Assembly (NCBI GenBank): GCA_000991135.1
Contig: LBST01000002.1
Location: 1-64,000 of the forward strand
Direction: 5' to 3'
Origin: Candidatus Roizmanbacteria bacterium GW2011_GWC1_37_12
GTDB lineage: Bacteria > Patescibacteriota > Microgenomatia > UBA1406 > GWC2-37-13
DNA: 64,000 nt
This document shows, piece after piece, positions 8,202 to 18,920 of the stretch. Made by a program: the position numbers and the translations under genes. The first letter of the stretch is position 1; every line of letters begins with the position of its first letter. The notes under the pieces were generated by a model. That model had not been told where the DNA came from. It searched no databases and was given only the letters and a program-made list of their open reading frames with translations.

Positions 8202-8456
8202 ATGAACTATGAACTAACCTTTCTTCTTAAAGAAGAAGCAGAATTGAAAAACATCAAAGATTTGGTCGAATCTTTTGCCAAAATAACCGGCGAGGAAAAG
8301 TGGGGCGAAAAAACCCTTGCTTTTTCTATCAAAAAAAATAATCGCGCTTATTTCTATAATTTTAACCTCGAACTTTCCAAAGAAAAAACCAACGAATTGA
8401 AAAAAAAGCTTAACTTCAATGAAAAATTAATAAGATATTTATTATTAGTTAAATAA
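8202..8456 (+). CDS. rpsF: 30S ribosomal protein bS6
   Basis: MNYELTFLLKEEAELKNIKDLVESF...; immediately before ssb and rpsR. Start placed at the internal ATG 8202. Confidence 0.8.
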   Translation: MNYELTFLLKEEAELKNIKDLVESFAKITGEEKWGEKTLAFSIKKNNRAYFYNFNLELSKEKTNELKKKLNFNEKLIRYLLLVK

Positions 8457-8461
8457 GAATT

Positions 8462-8938
8462 ATGGCAAGCAGATCTTTAAATCGGGTCATCTTAATTGGA
8501 AATTTGACTCGTGATCCAGAGCTAAAATATACACCGGCTGGAACCGCCGTCTGTACTTTCGGAGTCGCCACTAACCGCAGCTGGACGACGGCCGACGGCT
8601 CGACAAAAGAAGACGTCCAATACCACCGAATAGTTGCCTGGCAAAAATTAGCCGAACTCTGCGGTAAGCTTCTAACAAAGGGAAGGAAAGTTTTCCTCGA
8701 AGGAAGATTGACTTACCGAAGCTTTACAGGTAAAGACGGTCAACAAAGATCAATCACCGAAATAGTTCTTGATGATTTTATCGTCTTTAGCGATGGAAAA
8801 AGAGTCGCTGTGGGAGAAGAAAAAACAGAAAAAGAAGAACCCGTAGCTTCAGAAACACCCATAGAAACCAAACCCGAAAAAGAGAAAAAGGAAAAATCAG
8901 ATGAAGAAGATGTCAACCCTGACGATATTCCCTTTTAA
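8462..8938 (+). CDS. ssb: Single-stranded DNA-binding protein
   Basis: NRVILIGNLTRDPELKYTPAGTAVCTFGVATNR...; acidic tail ending DDIPF. Confidence 0.97.
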   Translation: MASRSLNRVILIGNLTRDPELKYTPAGTAVCTFGVATNRSWTTADGSTKEDVQYHRIVAWQKLAELCGKLLTKGRKVFLEGRLTYRSFTGKDGQQRSITEIVLDDFIVFSDGKRVAVGEEKTEKEEPVASETPIETKPEKEKKEKSDEEDVNPDDIPF

Positions 8939-8943
8939 ATCTT

Positions 8944-9150
8944 ATGAAATGTTTTTTTTGTCAATATAAAACTAATCCTAGCTTTAAAGATACTGAAAAT
9001 CTGGAAAAATTTTTGAGCCCTAGGAAAAAGCTTATAGGCCGGGAAAGATCTAATTTGTGCGCCAAACACCAAAGATCTTTGACCAAAGAAATAAAATATG
9101 CACGTTATCTCGGCCTAATTCCTTACGTATCATATCAGGGTTTACGCTAA
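8944..9150 (+). CDS. rpsR: 30S ribosomal protein bS18
   Basis: LSPRKKLIGRERSNLCAKHQRSLTKEIKYARYLGLIPYV. Confidence 0.92.
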   Translation: MKCFFCQYKTNPSFKDTENLEKFLSPRKKLIGRERSNLCAKHQRSLTKEIKYARYLGLIPYVSYQGLR

Positions 9151-9176
9151 CTGTTTTTTCTACTATACTGTAGTTT

Positions 9177-9890
9177 ATGACCATTACCTATAATCTACCT
9201 GACGAAACCGTTATTCTCGTAAAAGAAGGGTTTAAGGTCGATTTTCAAACTCTCCTTCTTGAAAAAAAGGTCGGCAAAGACCTAGAAATAAATATTTCCA
9301 AAGAACTCGACATTGACCCAAAAAATATCTTTCGTCATCTCAAAAAATTAGTCGGAGAAAAAATTGACAAAGGCAGTCTTTTAGCGGAAAAAAAAGGAAT
9401 TTTTTCGACAAAAAAATTCTTTTCACCTGAATCCGGAATAGTCAAAGAAATCGACCATAATAAAGGAATTCTCGTCATTTCGACGGTTGGCAAGGAAAAA
9501 AATAAAATTCTATCTCCTTTTAAGGGAGAAATAGAAAAAGTCGATAAGTATTCTCTTCAAATTAAAATTAATAAAGGAGAAGAATTTCCGGTGAAAAACC
9601 CTTCGTCCGATTTTGGCGGAGAAGTAATTTATTTTGACCCATCTTTGACTCAATCTGCGCTTGAGCTTTCAAAAAAAATTATTCTCACAGATCACATCAC
9701 CTCATATATCCAAGTAAAAACCGAAGCAATGGGTGCTAAAGGCTTCGTCACTTTAGAAAAATTGCCGGAGAAAACCGACGTCTTTACAACCACTATTAAA
9801 AATCTAGAAGACTTTAAAAAAATAGTAAAACTTGGCTATCCCTATTGCACAGTTATTGCTCAATCTGCTAAGATTTATTTTTATCAATGA
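9177..9890 (+). CDS. Conserved hypothetical protein with barrel-sandwich-hybrid-like segments
   Basis: 237 aa; FFSPESGIVKEIDHNKGILVIST and ILSPFKGEIEKVDKYSLQIKI resemble biotinyl/lipoyl-like hairpins. Confidence 0.55.
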   Translation: MTITYNLPDETVILVKEGFKVDFQTLLLEKKVGKDLEINISKELDIDPKNIFRHLKKLVGEKIDKGSLLAEKKGIFSTKKFFSPESGIVKEIDHNKGILVISTVGKEKNKILSPFKGEIEKVDKYSLQIKINKGEEFPVKNPSSDFGGEVIYFDPSLTQSALELSKKIILTDHITSYIQVKTEAMGAKGFVTLEKLPEKTDVFTTTIKNLEDFKKIVKLGYPYCTVIAQSAKIYFYQ

Positions 9891-11035
9891 AAAATTTTAA
9901 GATCAAGCTCGTCAATTTTATTTTTGTCACCGCCTTCATTGTCATAATATTTGGCGGCGGTTATAGATTGGGTCAATACCAGACTCTTTCTAAATTTTCT
10001 TCGCAGACTACCTCCAACAATAAGGCCGTCCCTGTAACTGATTTTAGTTTGTTTTGGAATGTCTGGAGCATATTAGATGAAAAATTTGTTGATAAAAAAA
10101 AGCTCGATTCTAAAAAAATGTTTTACGGAGCGATAAAAGGAATGGTTGCCGCGCTTGAAGACCCTTACACTTTTTTCTTAACTCCCGAAGAAAACGCTCA
10201 ATCAAAGGACGATCTTTCTGGTAAATTTGAAGGAATCGGAGCCCAGCTCGGACTAAAAGATGGGCGGGTCGTTGTCATAGCCCCTCTAAAAAACTCACCG
10301 GCGGAAAAATCCGGAGTCAGAGCTGGAGATTTTATCAACGAAGTTGATGGTCAGAAAACAACCGGTTGGACTTTACCCCAAGCCGTCTCAAAGATACGCG
10401 GGACTAAAGGCACTAAGGTCAAATTAACTCTCGAAAGAAACGAGAAAGAATTCGAACTGACAATCGTTCGGGATCAAATTATTGTCTCATCGGTAGAGCT
10501 TTCATTTGAAAAAAATTTAGCGATACTAAAACTCAACCAATTTGGTGAAAATACAAATTCGGAATGGGACAAAGCCGTTGAAGAAATCAAAGACAGATGG
10601 TCAAAAAAGGAGATTAAAGGAATGGTTTTGGATTTGAGAGATAATCCAGGGGGTTATTTAGAAAGTTCAGTTTACCTGACTTCCGAATTTTTGTCACGGG
10701 GAAAACTAATCGTCAAACAAGAATCAACTGTTAATCCTTATCGTGACTATCTGGTTGAAAGAGATGGACAATTAGTGGATATTCCTTTATCGATCTTAAT
10801 CAATAAAGGATCAGCTTCGGCGAGCGAGATATTGGCAGGATCACTACGCGACCATAAACGGGCTAAGTTAATTGGCGAAAAAAGTTTTGGTAAAGGATCT
10901 GTTCAAGAGGCTCTTGACTTAAAAAGTGGCGCCGGACTACACATTACCATTGCCAAATGGATTTTGCCAAAAGGCGACTGGATCAACAGCAAAGGAATTG
11001 AACCGAATATCAAGGTAGAAAACGAAATAAAATAA
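9887..11035 (+). CDS. S41-family C-terminal processing peptidase (PDZ)
   Basis: GKFEGIGAQLGLKDGRVVV PDZ region; LRDNPGGYLESSVYL; INKGSASASEILAGSLRDHKRAKLIGEKSFGKGSVQ. Confidence 0.95.
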   Translation: MKNFKIKLVNFIFVTAFIVIIFGGGYRLGQYQTLSKFSSQTTSNNKAVPVTDFSLFWNVWSILDEKFVDKKKLDSKKMFYGAIKGMVAALEDPYTFFLTPEENAQSKDDLSGKFEGIGAQLGLKDGRVVVIAPLKNSPAEKSGVRAGDFINEVDGQKTTGWTLPQAVSKIRGTKGTKVKLTLERNEKEFELTIVRDQIIVSSVELSFEKNLAILKLNQFGENTNSEWDKAVEEIKDRWSKKEIKGMVLDLRDNPGGYLESSVYLTSEFLSRGKLIVKQESTVNPYRDYLVERDGQLVDIPLSILINKGSASASEILAGSLRDHKRAKLIGEKSFGKGSVQEALDLKSGAGLHITIAKWILPKGDWINSKGIEPNIKVENEIK

Positions 11036-11044
11036 TACTGTAAT

Positions 11045-12124
11045 ATGAAAAAATTTCTTTTTCTTTTAGCCGCTATAATAATACTTATTTCTGTTGACCA
11101 ACGTTTTAATCTTTTCCCCAACCTATCTAAGACTGCGACTAATCCATTGGTTGAAAAACAAACCGTTGTCTACGAAGAATCAGTCATCACAAAAGTTGTC
11201 GAAGAATCATTGCCATCAGTTGTCACCGTCGGAATAAACACAACCGTTGAGCGGATTCCAGGGAAAACCGAAAAAATAGAAAAAAATATCGGAAGCGGGT
11301 TTATTATCGGCGACGGTCTTATCATCACCAACAAACATGTAGTTTCAGAAACAGATGCAACATATCAAGTTTTAACCAACGATAAGAAGAAATATAATGT
11401 TGAAAAAATTTATCGTGATCCTTTAAACGATCTAGCTATTTTAAAAATTACCATAGTCCCTAATTCTCTCAAATCCCTCAAGCTAGGCGACTCTGATAAC
11501 TTAAAATTAGGCCAGCTAGTAATAGCGATCGGCACACCTTTGGGTGAATTTACAAATACAGTAACATCCGGAATTATCTCTGGGCTAGGCCGGGGGATAA
11601 CTGCCGGAAGCCCATATGAGGAATTTGTTGAAAAACTTGATAATGTTATTCAGACCGACGCGGCTATTAATCCGGGCAATTCCGGAGGACCGCTTTTAAA
11701 TTCTAAAGGTGAGGTAATCGGAGTCAATGCGGCAATTGCCCAGTCCGGACAGAATATCGGATTCGCCATCCCCGTAAATGTCGTAAAAAACCTAATTGAA
11801 AATTTTAATAAAAACGGTGGCAGTTTTGAAAGGCCTTATATCGGTGTTCGATATAAGATGATCGATAAACAAACAGCCATTCTTAATGATATTGTTGAAG
11901 GCGCCTATATTGTTGAAGTAGTTGAAAACTCCCCAGCTAAAAAAGCCGGACTTCAAGAGGAAGATATTATTATTGAGTTTGACGGCAAAAAAGTCAAAGG
12001 CACAGACAACCAAGAATTAACCAAAGCAATAATGGATAAAAAAGTAGGCCAGAAAGTAGTTGTTAAAGTCTGGAGAAATAAGGAAGTGAAAACATTTAAT
12101 CTGACTCTTGAAGCTGGAAAATAA
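11045..12124 (+). CDS. HtrA/DegP-like S1C serine protease with PDZ domain
   Basis: GSGFIIGDGLIITNKHVV, DLAILKI, QTDAAINPGNSGGPLLN, C-terminal PDZ. Confidence 0.95.
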   Translation: MKKFLFLLAAIIILISVDQRFNLFPNLSKTATNPLVEKQTVVYEESVITKVVEESLPSVVTVGINTTVERIPGKTEKIEKNIGSGFIIGDGLIITNKHVVSETDATYQVLTNDKKKYNVEKIYRDPLNDLAILKITIVPNSLKSLKLGDSDNLKLGQLVIAIGTPLGEFTNTVTSGIISGLGRGITAGSPYEEFVEKLDNVIQTDAAINPGNSGGPLLNSKGEVIGVNAAIAQSGQNIGFAIPVNVVKNLIENFNKNGGSFERPYIGVRYKMIDKQTAILNDIVEGAYIVEVVENSPAKKAGLQEEDIIIEFDGKKVKGTDNQELTKAIMDKKVGQKVVVKVWRNKEVKTFNLTLEAGK

Positions 12125-12189
12125 CTAGATCAAAAATTGACTCTTTCTCTGTTAATGAACTTTTCATTATCAAATACTAATTTGAGTAT

Positions 12190-12306
12190 TCAGCCTTTGG
12201 GAATATAATCTTTTCCATCAAGCAGATCTTCTAGATTAAATGGAACAATTTTATCAGGATTAAAATATTCTCCATGCCTGACAAGATATATTGTTAACAC
12301 TTTAAA
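12190..12306 (-). pseudogene. Histidine phosphatase (phosphoglycerate mutase-like) N-terminal remnant
   Basis: LTIYLVRHGEYFNPDKIVPF contains the RHG motif; ORF ends shortly after. Confidence 0.5.
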
Positions 12307-12370
12307 ATGATAACAAAAAAACCTTGAAAAAATAACAGTTCTGAAAATTAAAGAATGATATAATACTAAT

Positions 12371-12988
12371 ATGCCTGAAACCCTGTTCCGACAGCCCAAA
12401 AGTACTAAATTTAATCAAGGTAGAAATCGATTTTTAATAAATTCTCCTGAACAACTCCCTGAATTAATGAAAAAAAAAGTTACTTACGAAATAAATGAAT
12501 TACAACATCATCATAACCATAAAGCAAAATTTGCATTTCGACTTCCTCAAGAGCTACATTTTATACCTTTGTTTGAGCAGGTTTTATTTAATGAACTTGT
12601 TTCGTATCATAATACTCATGCAACAAAAGAAAGATTTGTTCACCCAGATACTTTTATGTTATTAGATAAGGATTTTTGTAAATATATTCCTAGAAAAACG
12701 GGTGCCAGATTACCAATGGAAACCTATTCCGAACATGAAGCGAAACACTGGTTTGAGATAGAAGCAGATAATCAATATAAAAAAGGTTCAAATTTAGTTT
12801 TATTTGAACTTTATTGGATTACAGTACCAGATACGAAAATTAAAGCACTTATATGTCAAGCTACTAATTTATCTAGCGTACATTATAAATCACGCATTAT
12901 GGAAACTTTAATGGGACCTAATTATCCTTCTGGACCAGACTTTAATGATTTAGAATTAGTTTCAGTAAAAATGGACAAATATCATTAA
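12371..12988 (+). CDS. Hypothetical protein (205 aa)
   Basis: ORF with extended -10 (TGATATAAT) 6 nt upstream of ATG; no family recognised; reading frame continues after the TAA to 13153. Confidence 0.6.
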   Translation: MPETLFRQPKSTKFNQGRNRFLINSPEQLPELMKKKVTYEINELQHHHNHKAKFAFRLPQELHFIPLFEQVLFNELVSYHNTHATKERFVHPDTFMLLDKDFCKYIPRKTGARLPMETYSEHEAKHWFEIEADNQYKKGSNLVLFELYWITVPDTKIKALICQATNLSSVHYKSRIMETLMGPNYPSGPDFNDLELVSVKMDKYH

Positions 12989-13185
12989 TTATTAAATAAA
13001 ATTAAAGCATTCTTTATAAAACGAATTAAAGCCAAACAACAAGGCCTATTTTTTTTAAAAACTCCAGTAGATTTGGAACAAGCTTTAGTTTCTTTACACA
13101 AGCAATGGAAAAAGAATAATGCTTATAGGATAAACATGAATGTATATCCATAATAATGTTTAAAAAAGATTAAGCAAATATATTG

Positions 13186-13194
13186 TGATATAAT
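13186..13194 (+). promoter_or_regulatory. Extended -10 promoter TGATATAAT upstream of hisS leader
   Basis: Perfect TGnTATAAT; 6 nt before leader-peptide ATG. Confidence 0.65.
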
Positions 13195-13200
13195 TGACCT

Positions 13201-13257
13201 ATGAAAATATTTTGTTTATCAAATGGTGTTCATCATTTCCTTCCTAACGGAGGGTAA
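13201..13257 (+). CDS. Putative hisS leader peptide MKIFCLSNGVHHFLPNGG
   Basis: 18-codon ORF with tandem CAT CAT (13231-13236) directly before an attenuator-like set of complementary segments. Confidence 0.6.
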   Translation: MKIFCLSNGVHHFLPNGG

Positions 13258-13278
13258 TGTTTATTCTATAAAAATAGA

Positions 13279-13303
13279 CCCTCCGAAAGGAGGGATTTTT
13301 TTT
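13279..13303 (+). terminator. Rho-independent terminator/attenuator upstream of hisS
   Basis: CCCTCC-GAAA-GGAGGG followed by A and T8. Confidence 0.85.
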
Positions 13304-13329
13304 AGTTATAAATTGTATAATTAAACAAT

Positions 13330-14640
13330 ATGAGCACAAAAATTCAAAAATTAGCCGGATTCAGAGATTATTTTGCCGAGGACGTTAAAATCAGAGAATA
13401 CGTTATTAACGTTTTCAAAAAAGTTTTTGAAAAATACGGCTATGAGCCTTTGGAAACTCCGGCTCTTGAACCTTCCAGTATTTTCGTTGGCGAGCTTGGT
13501 GACGAGGCGGAAAAACTATTCTATAGGTTTAAGGATCAAGGAGGACGCGACGTCATGCTTAAATACGACGTAATGACCTCAATGTGCCGAGCCGTCGCTG
13601 AAAACATCAATAAAATTACTTTCCCATATAAACGCTACCAGATCCAAAGCGTCTGGCGAAGTGAAAAACCGCAAAGAGGAAGATTTCGAGAATTCACCCA
13701 ATGCGATGCCGATACAATCGGAAGCCCTGACGTCAACTGCGACGCCGAATTCATCCAAATGGGAATTGAGGCTTTAAAAAATTTAGGTTTTCAGGATTTT
13801 CGAGCCAATATCAATAATAGAAAACTTATGAACGGAATCATCCAATTTGCCGGAGCCTCGATAAAAGAGTTTATTCCTATCTGCATTTCTATCGATAAAT
13901 TACCAAAAATAGGCAAAGAAAAAGTTAAAAAAGAGTTAATAGAAAAAAGAGGGATTAAAGCTGAAATCGCAGAAAAAATTTTAGAGATTTTTTCTTTATC
14001 AGGCAATACCGATGAATTACTATTCAAATTTAAAAAACAGTTAAAAAATATCCCGATTGCTATTGAAGGATTAAACGAACTCGAGACTATATTTAATTAT
14101 TTTGCAGCGGTCGGCTTGGAAACAAAATATTTTCAATTTACTCCCTATATAGCTCGTGGATTGGCTTATTATACCGGGCCAGTTTGGGAATTTGAAATTA
14201 TCGAAGGAGACATCGGTTCGGTCGCTGGTTGCGGACGATATGACGATATTATTGGCAAATTTATTGGCAAATCTGTTCCTGCAACCGGCGGGTCTTTCGG
14301 TATTGAAAGATTAGTAGAAGTAATTAAGCAAAGAAAAATGATTCAAACTTCAAGTAATATTGTTAAAATATTGGTAAGTATATTTAATATTGATTTTTTC
14401 AATAATTCCTTAAAAATCGCTGATCAATTAAGGAAAAATAATATTTCTACTATTCTTTACCCTGTTATTAACGACAAACTCAATAAACAACTCAAATATG
14501 CAGATAGAAAAGGTATTCCTTATGTAGTTATCATCGGGCCGGAAGAAGTAGCAAAAAATGTCGTAAAACTGAAAAATATGAAAACAGGGGAACAAAAAAC
14601 ATTAAGTATAGAAGAAACAATTGAAACAGTTAAAACTTAA
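13330..14640 (+). CDS. hisS: Histidine--tRNA ligase
   Basis: FRDYF, SVWRSEKPQRGRFREFTQCDADTIG, ARGLAYYTGPVWEFE, GGRYD-like GCGRYD, GGSFGIERL. Confidence 0.95.
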   Translation: MSTKIQKLAGFRDYFAEDVKIREYVINVFKKVFEKYGYEPLETPALEPSSIFVGELGDEAEKLFYRFKDQGGRDVMLKYDVMTSMCRAVAENINKITFPYKRYQIQSVWRSEKPQRGRFREFTQCDADTIGSPDVNCDAEFIQMGIEALKNLGFQDFRANINNRKLMNGIIQFAGASIKEFIPICISIDKLPKIGKEKVKKELIEKRGIKAEIAEKILEIFSLSGNTDELLFKFKKQLKNIPIAIEGLNELETIFNYFAAVGLETKYFQFTPYIARGLAYYTGPVWEFEIIEGDIGSVAGCGRYDDIIGKFIGKSVPATGGSFGIERLVEVIKQRKMIQTSSNIVKILVSIFNIDFFNNSLKIADQLRKNNISTILYPVINDKLNKQLKYADRKGIPYVVIIGPEEVAKNVVKLKNMKTGEQKTLSIEETIETVKT

Positions 14641-14762
14641 ACAGTTAAAAAAACTATGAAACGGTTAAGTATTAACAAAGAAAATAATTGTTTTATGTTT
14701 AAGGTTTTAAGGTTTAATAAGTTTTTTTAAGTTTTAACCGTTTAACGGTTTAACAGTTTTTT
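14636..14762. repeat. AT-rich MITE-like intergenic repeat, copy 2
   Basis: Nearly identical to 3357-3473; also abuts the start codon of the downstream gene. Confidence 0.75.
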
Positions 14763-15452
14763 ATGGTTATTAATCCAAACGTCGTAATAATCGAGGCTCT
14801 GCCTGGGGTCGGCGGAGATGAATCCAAGCTTTGGATGAAAGAATTATTGCTTTCCTATATTCGTTTTGCCCAAAAAAAGCTCTTTAAATTCATCAATCTT
14901 GACGAAAATATAATTAAAATAAGCGGCGAAAACGCTTTCAGTTTTTTTAAGAGAGAAACCGGCGTTCACCGTGTACAAAGAATTCCCGAAACAGAAAGAA
15001 AAAGCAGAATTCATACCTCGACCTGTATCATTGTTTCTTTACCGCAAATTGTTAAGTCTGACATTAAAATTAACCCATCCGATTTAGACTGGCAGTTTTA
15101 CCGGTCTGGTGGACACGGCGGTCAAAATGTTAATAAGGTTTCAACGGCGGTTCGACTTACTCATAAACCCACTGGTATTGTCACGACTGCCTCACGCGAG
15201 CGCTATCAAGAAGCCAACAGAAAAATCGCCTACGACTTTCTTTTGAGCAAACTCTACCAACTCGAGGAAGAGAAGAAAAGAGGGATTACCAATTCTTATG
15301 TAAAAAACGTAGGGACAGGGGATAGGGCTGAGAAGATTAGAACCTATAACTTCCCTCAAAACCGATTAACTGACCACAGAACGGGCAAGAGCTTTCACAA
15401 TTTAGAAGACATTATTAAAGAAGGAAAATGGGAAAAAGTATTTGTCTTTTAA
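14763..15452 (+). CDS. prfA: Peptide chain release factor 1-like protein lacking most of domain 1
   Basis: [20 protein letters not shown] (PxT-type) and [21 protein letters not shown] (GGQ); 229 aa. Confidence 0.88.
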   Translation: MVINPNVVIIEALPGVGGDESKLWMKELLLSYIRFAQKKLFKFINLDENIIKISGENAFSFFKRETGVHRVQRIPETERKSRIHTSTCIIVSLPQIVKSDIKINPSDLDWQFYRSGGHGGQNVNKVSTAVRLTHKPTGIVTTASRERYQEANRKIAYDFLLSKLYQLEEEKKRGITNSYVKNVGTGDRAEKIRTYNFPQNRLTDHRTGKSFHNLEDIIKEGKWEKVFVF

Positions 15453-15477
15453 TTTTTTGTGTTATAATTATTTTCTT

Positions 15478-15777
15478 ATGAAAACCAAGATACATCCAGT
15501 CTTTTATAACGACGCTCAAGTTGTCTGCGCCTGCGGCAATACTTTTACTACAGGAAGCACCAAACAAACAATTTCTGTCGAAGTCTGCTATAAATGCCAT
15601 CCTTTTTATACAGGCGAACATAAATTCTTGGATCGAAAAGGCCGCGTCGACACCTTCCAGAAAAAACAAGCTTTCGCTCAAAAGTATAAGGTCACTTACG
15701 GAATCAAAAAAAACAAAAAGCATGATAAAGAAGAAAGAAATGTAAAAACTTTACGTGAACTTTTGCAGGAATCGTGA
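15478..15777 (+). CDS. rpmE: 50S ribosomal protein bL31
   Basis: MKTKIHPVFYNDAQVVCACGNTFTTGSTKQTISVEVCYKCHPFYTG. Confidence 0.93.
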   Translation: MKTKIHPVFYNDAQVVCACGNTFTTGSTKQTISVEVCYKCHPFYTGEHKFLDRKGRVDTFQKKQAFAQKYKVTYGIKKNKKHDKEERNVKTLRELLQES

Positions 15778-15784
15778 TATAATA

Positions 15785-15836
15785 AATAGATTTCCTAAGA
15801 CCCGGGTAGCATTAAAAGTTCTCCTGGCGAGGAAAA
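15785..15836 (+). ncRNA. Probable ribosomal protein L10 leader
   Basis: CCTAAGACCCGGGTAGCATTAAAAGTTCTCCTGGCGAGG between a TGATATAAT promoter and rplJ; position and sequence resemble L10 leaders. Confidence 0.55.
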
Positions 15837-15839
15837 AAT

Positions 15840-16385
15840 ATGGTCAGTACACAAAAAAAATCCCAAGTCGAATCACTCAATAATCTTCTCAAAGAAAAAT
15901 CGAACTTCGTCTTAATAAAAATCGGTAAAACAACTCATCAGAGTTTGGAAAACCTCCGTAGAGAACTCAAAAAAGCCGATTCAAGCTTGAAAGTTATAAA
16001 AAATACTTTGTTTGAAAAAGCTTTAAACAGATCTTCAGCTGAAAAGGCTGTATTTAAAGATTTAATAAAAAAATTTTTCCCTCTTAGAGAACCTACAGCT
16101 GTTATCACATTTAGCGAAGATTGGGGAGCTGGTCTTAAGTCATTTTATGAATTTGTTCAAAAAGAAAAAACTCTTTCCTTCAAATTAGCGCTTTTGGATA
16201 ACGCTCTTTATAATAGCGAAGAAGCAGAAAAAATTGCAAAGCTGCCTAGTAGAGAAGAATTAATCGCCAAAACCATTGGTTCGATGAAATCACCGATCAA
16301 TAAGTTCGTTTATGCAATTAAATACAATACTAATAAGGTTGTATATATATTAAAAATTAAAAGTAATAATCCGTCGAAAGCGTGA
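15840..16385 (+). CDS. rplJ: 50S ribosomal protein uL10
   Basis: L10-like sequence followed by rplL. Confidence 0.92.
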   Translation: MVSTQKKSQVESLNNLLKEKSNFVLIKIGKTTHQSLENLRRELKKADSSLKVIKNTLFEKALNRSSAEKAVFKDLIKKFFPLREPTAVITFSEDWGAGLKSFYEFVQKEKTLSFKLALLDNALYNSEEAEKIAKLPSREELIAKTIGSMKSPINKFVYAIKYNTNKVVYILKIKSNNPSKA

Positions 16386-16479
16386 CTCTAAGGGAGAATA
16401 GCTTTCGACACAATTAAGGAAAATCGTTGGGAAAAAACCAATAGGTTTTGTCCCATGAAAGAAGGGAGGTGAAACAATA

Positions 16480-16878
16480 ATGTCAGAAATAAAATTAAGC
16501 GACAAATTACAAAAACTAGTTACCGAAATCGAAAAATTGACCGTTATCGAAATGGCTGATCTAGCTAAATATCTCGAAGAAAAGTTTGGTGTTTCTGCTA
16601 TGCCTGTTGCCGCCACTCCAGCCTCCGCCTCCGCAGGAACTGCTTCGGCGGACAAGGAAGAAAAATCAACCTTTAACGTAGTTCTTTCGGCTTCGGGAGA
16701 CAATAAATTGGGCGTTATTAAGGCGGTCCGCGAAATCCTTCCAAATTTAGGTCTTATGGATGCGAAAAAGTTGGTTGAATCGGCTCCAAAAGATCTTTTG
16801 ACCGATGTTAAAAAGGAAGTAGCCGAAGAAGCTAAGAAAAAGATCGAAGCCGCAGGTGGTAAGGTCGAATTGAAGTAA
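16480..16878 (+). CDS. rplL: 50S ribosomal protein bL12 (L7/L12)
   Basis: C-terminal LGVIKAVREILPNLGLMDAKKLVESAPKDLLTDVKKEVAEEAKKKIEAAGGKVELK; strong SD GGGAGGTG. Confidence 0.97.
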   Translation: MSEIKLSDKLQKLVTEIEKLTVIEMADLAKYLEEKFGVSAMPVAATPASASAGTASADKEEKSTFNVVLSASGDNKLGVIKAVREILPNLGLMDAKKLVESAPKDLLTDVKKEVAEEAKKKIEAAGGKVELK

Positions 16879-16936
16879 GAAAATAGAAAACAACCAATTT
16901 CTGCTTTCAATTTAAGGCTAATTACGCTAAAATTAG

Positions 16937-18877
<1,941 letters not shown>

Positions 18878-18882
18878 ATTTC

Positions 18883-18910
18883 AAGGACAGTCCCTTTAGG
18901 GACTGTCCTT
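18883..18910. repeat. REP-like hairpin AAGGACAGTCCC-TTTA-GGGACTGTCCTT
   Basis: Same family as 265-292, between gyrB and ppa. Confidence 0.8.
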
Positions 18911-18920
18911 ATAAAAACCT

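Noticed and set aside
13201-13303. T-box riboswitch upstream of hisS
   Set aside because: No T-box consensus (AGGGUGGNACCGCG) or specifier-loop architecture; the leader-peptide attenuator explains the complementary segments better.
3357-14762. CRISPR array from repeated AT-rich intergenic sequences
   Set aside because: Only two distant copies, no regularly spaced repeats or cas genes anywhere in the window.
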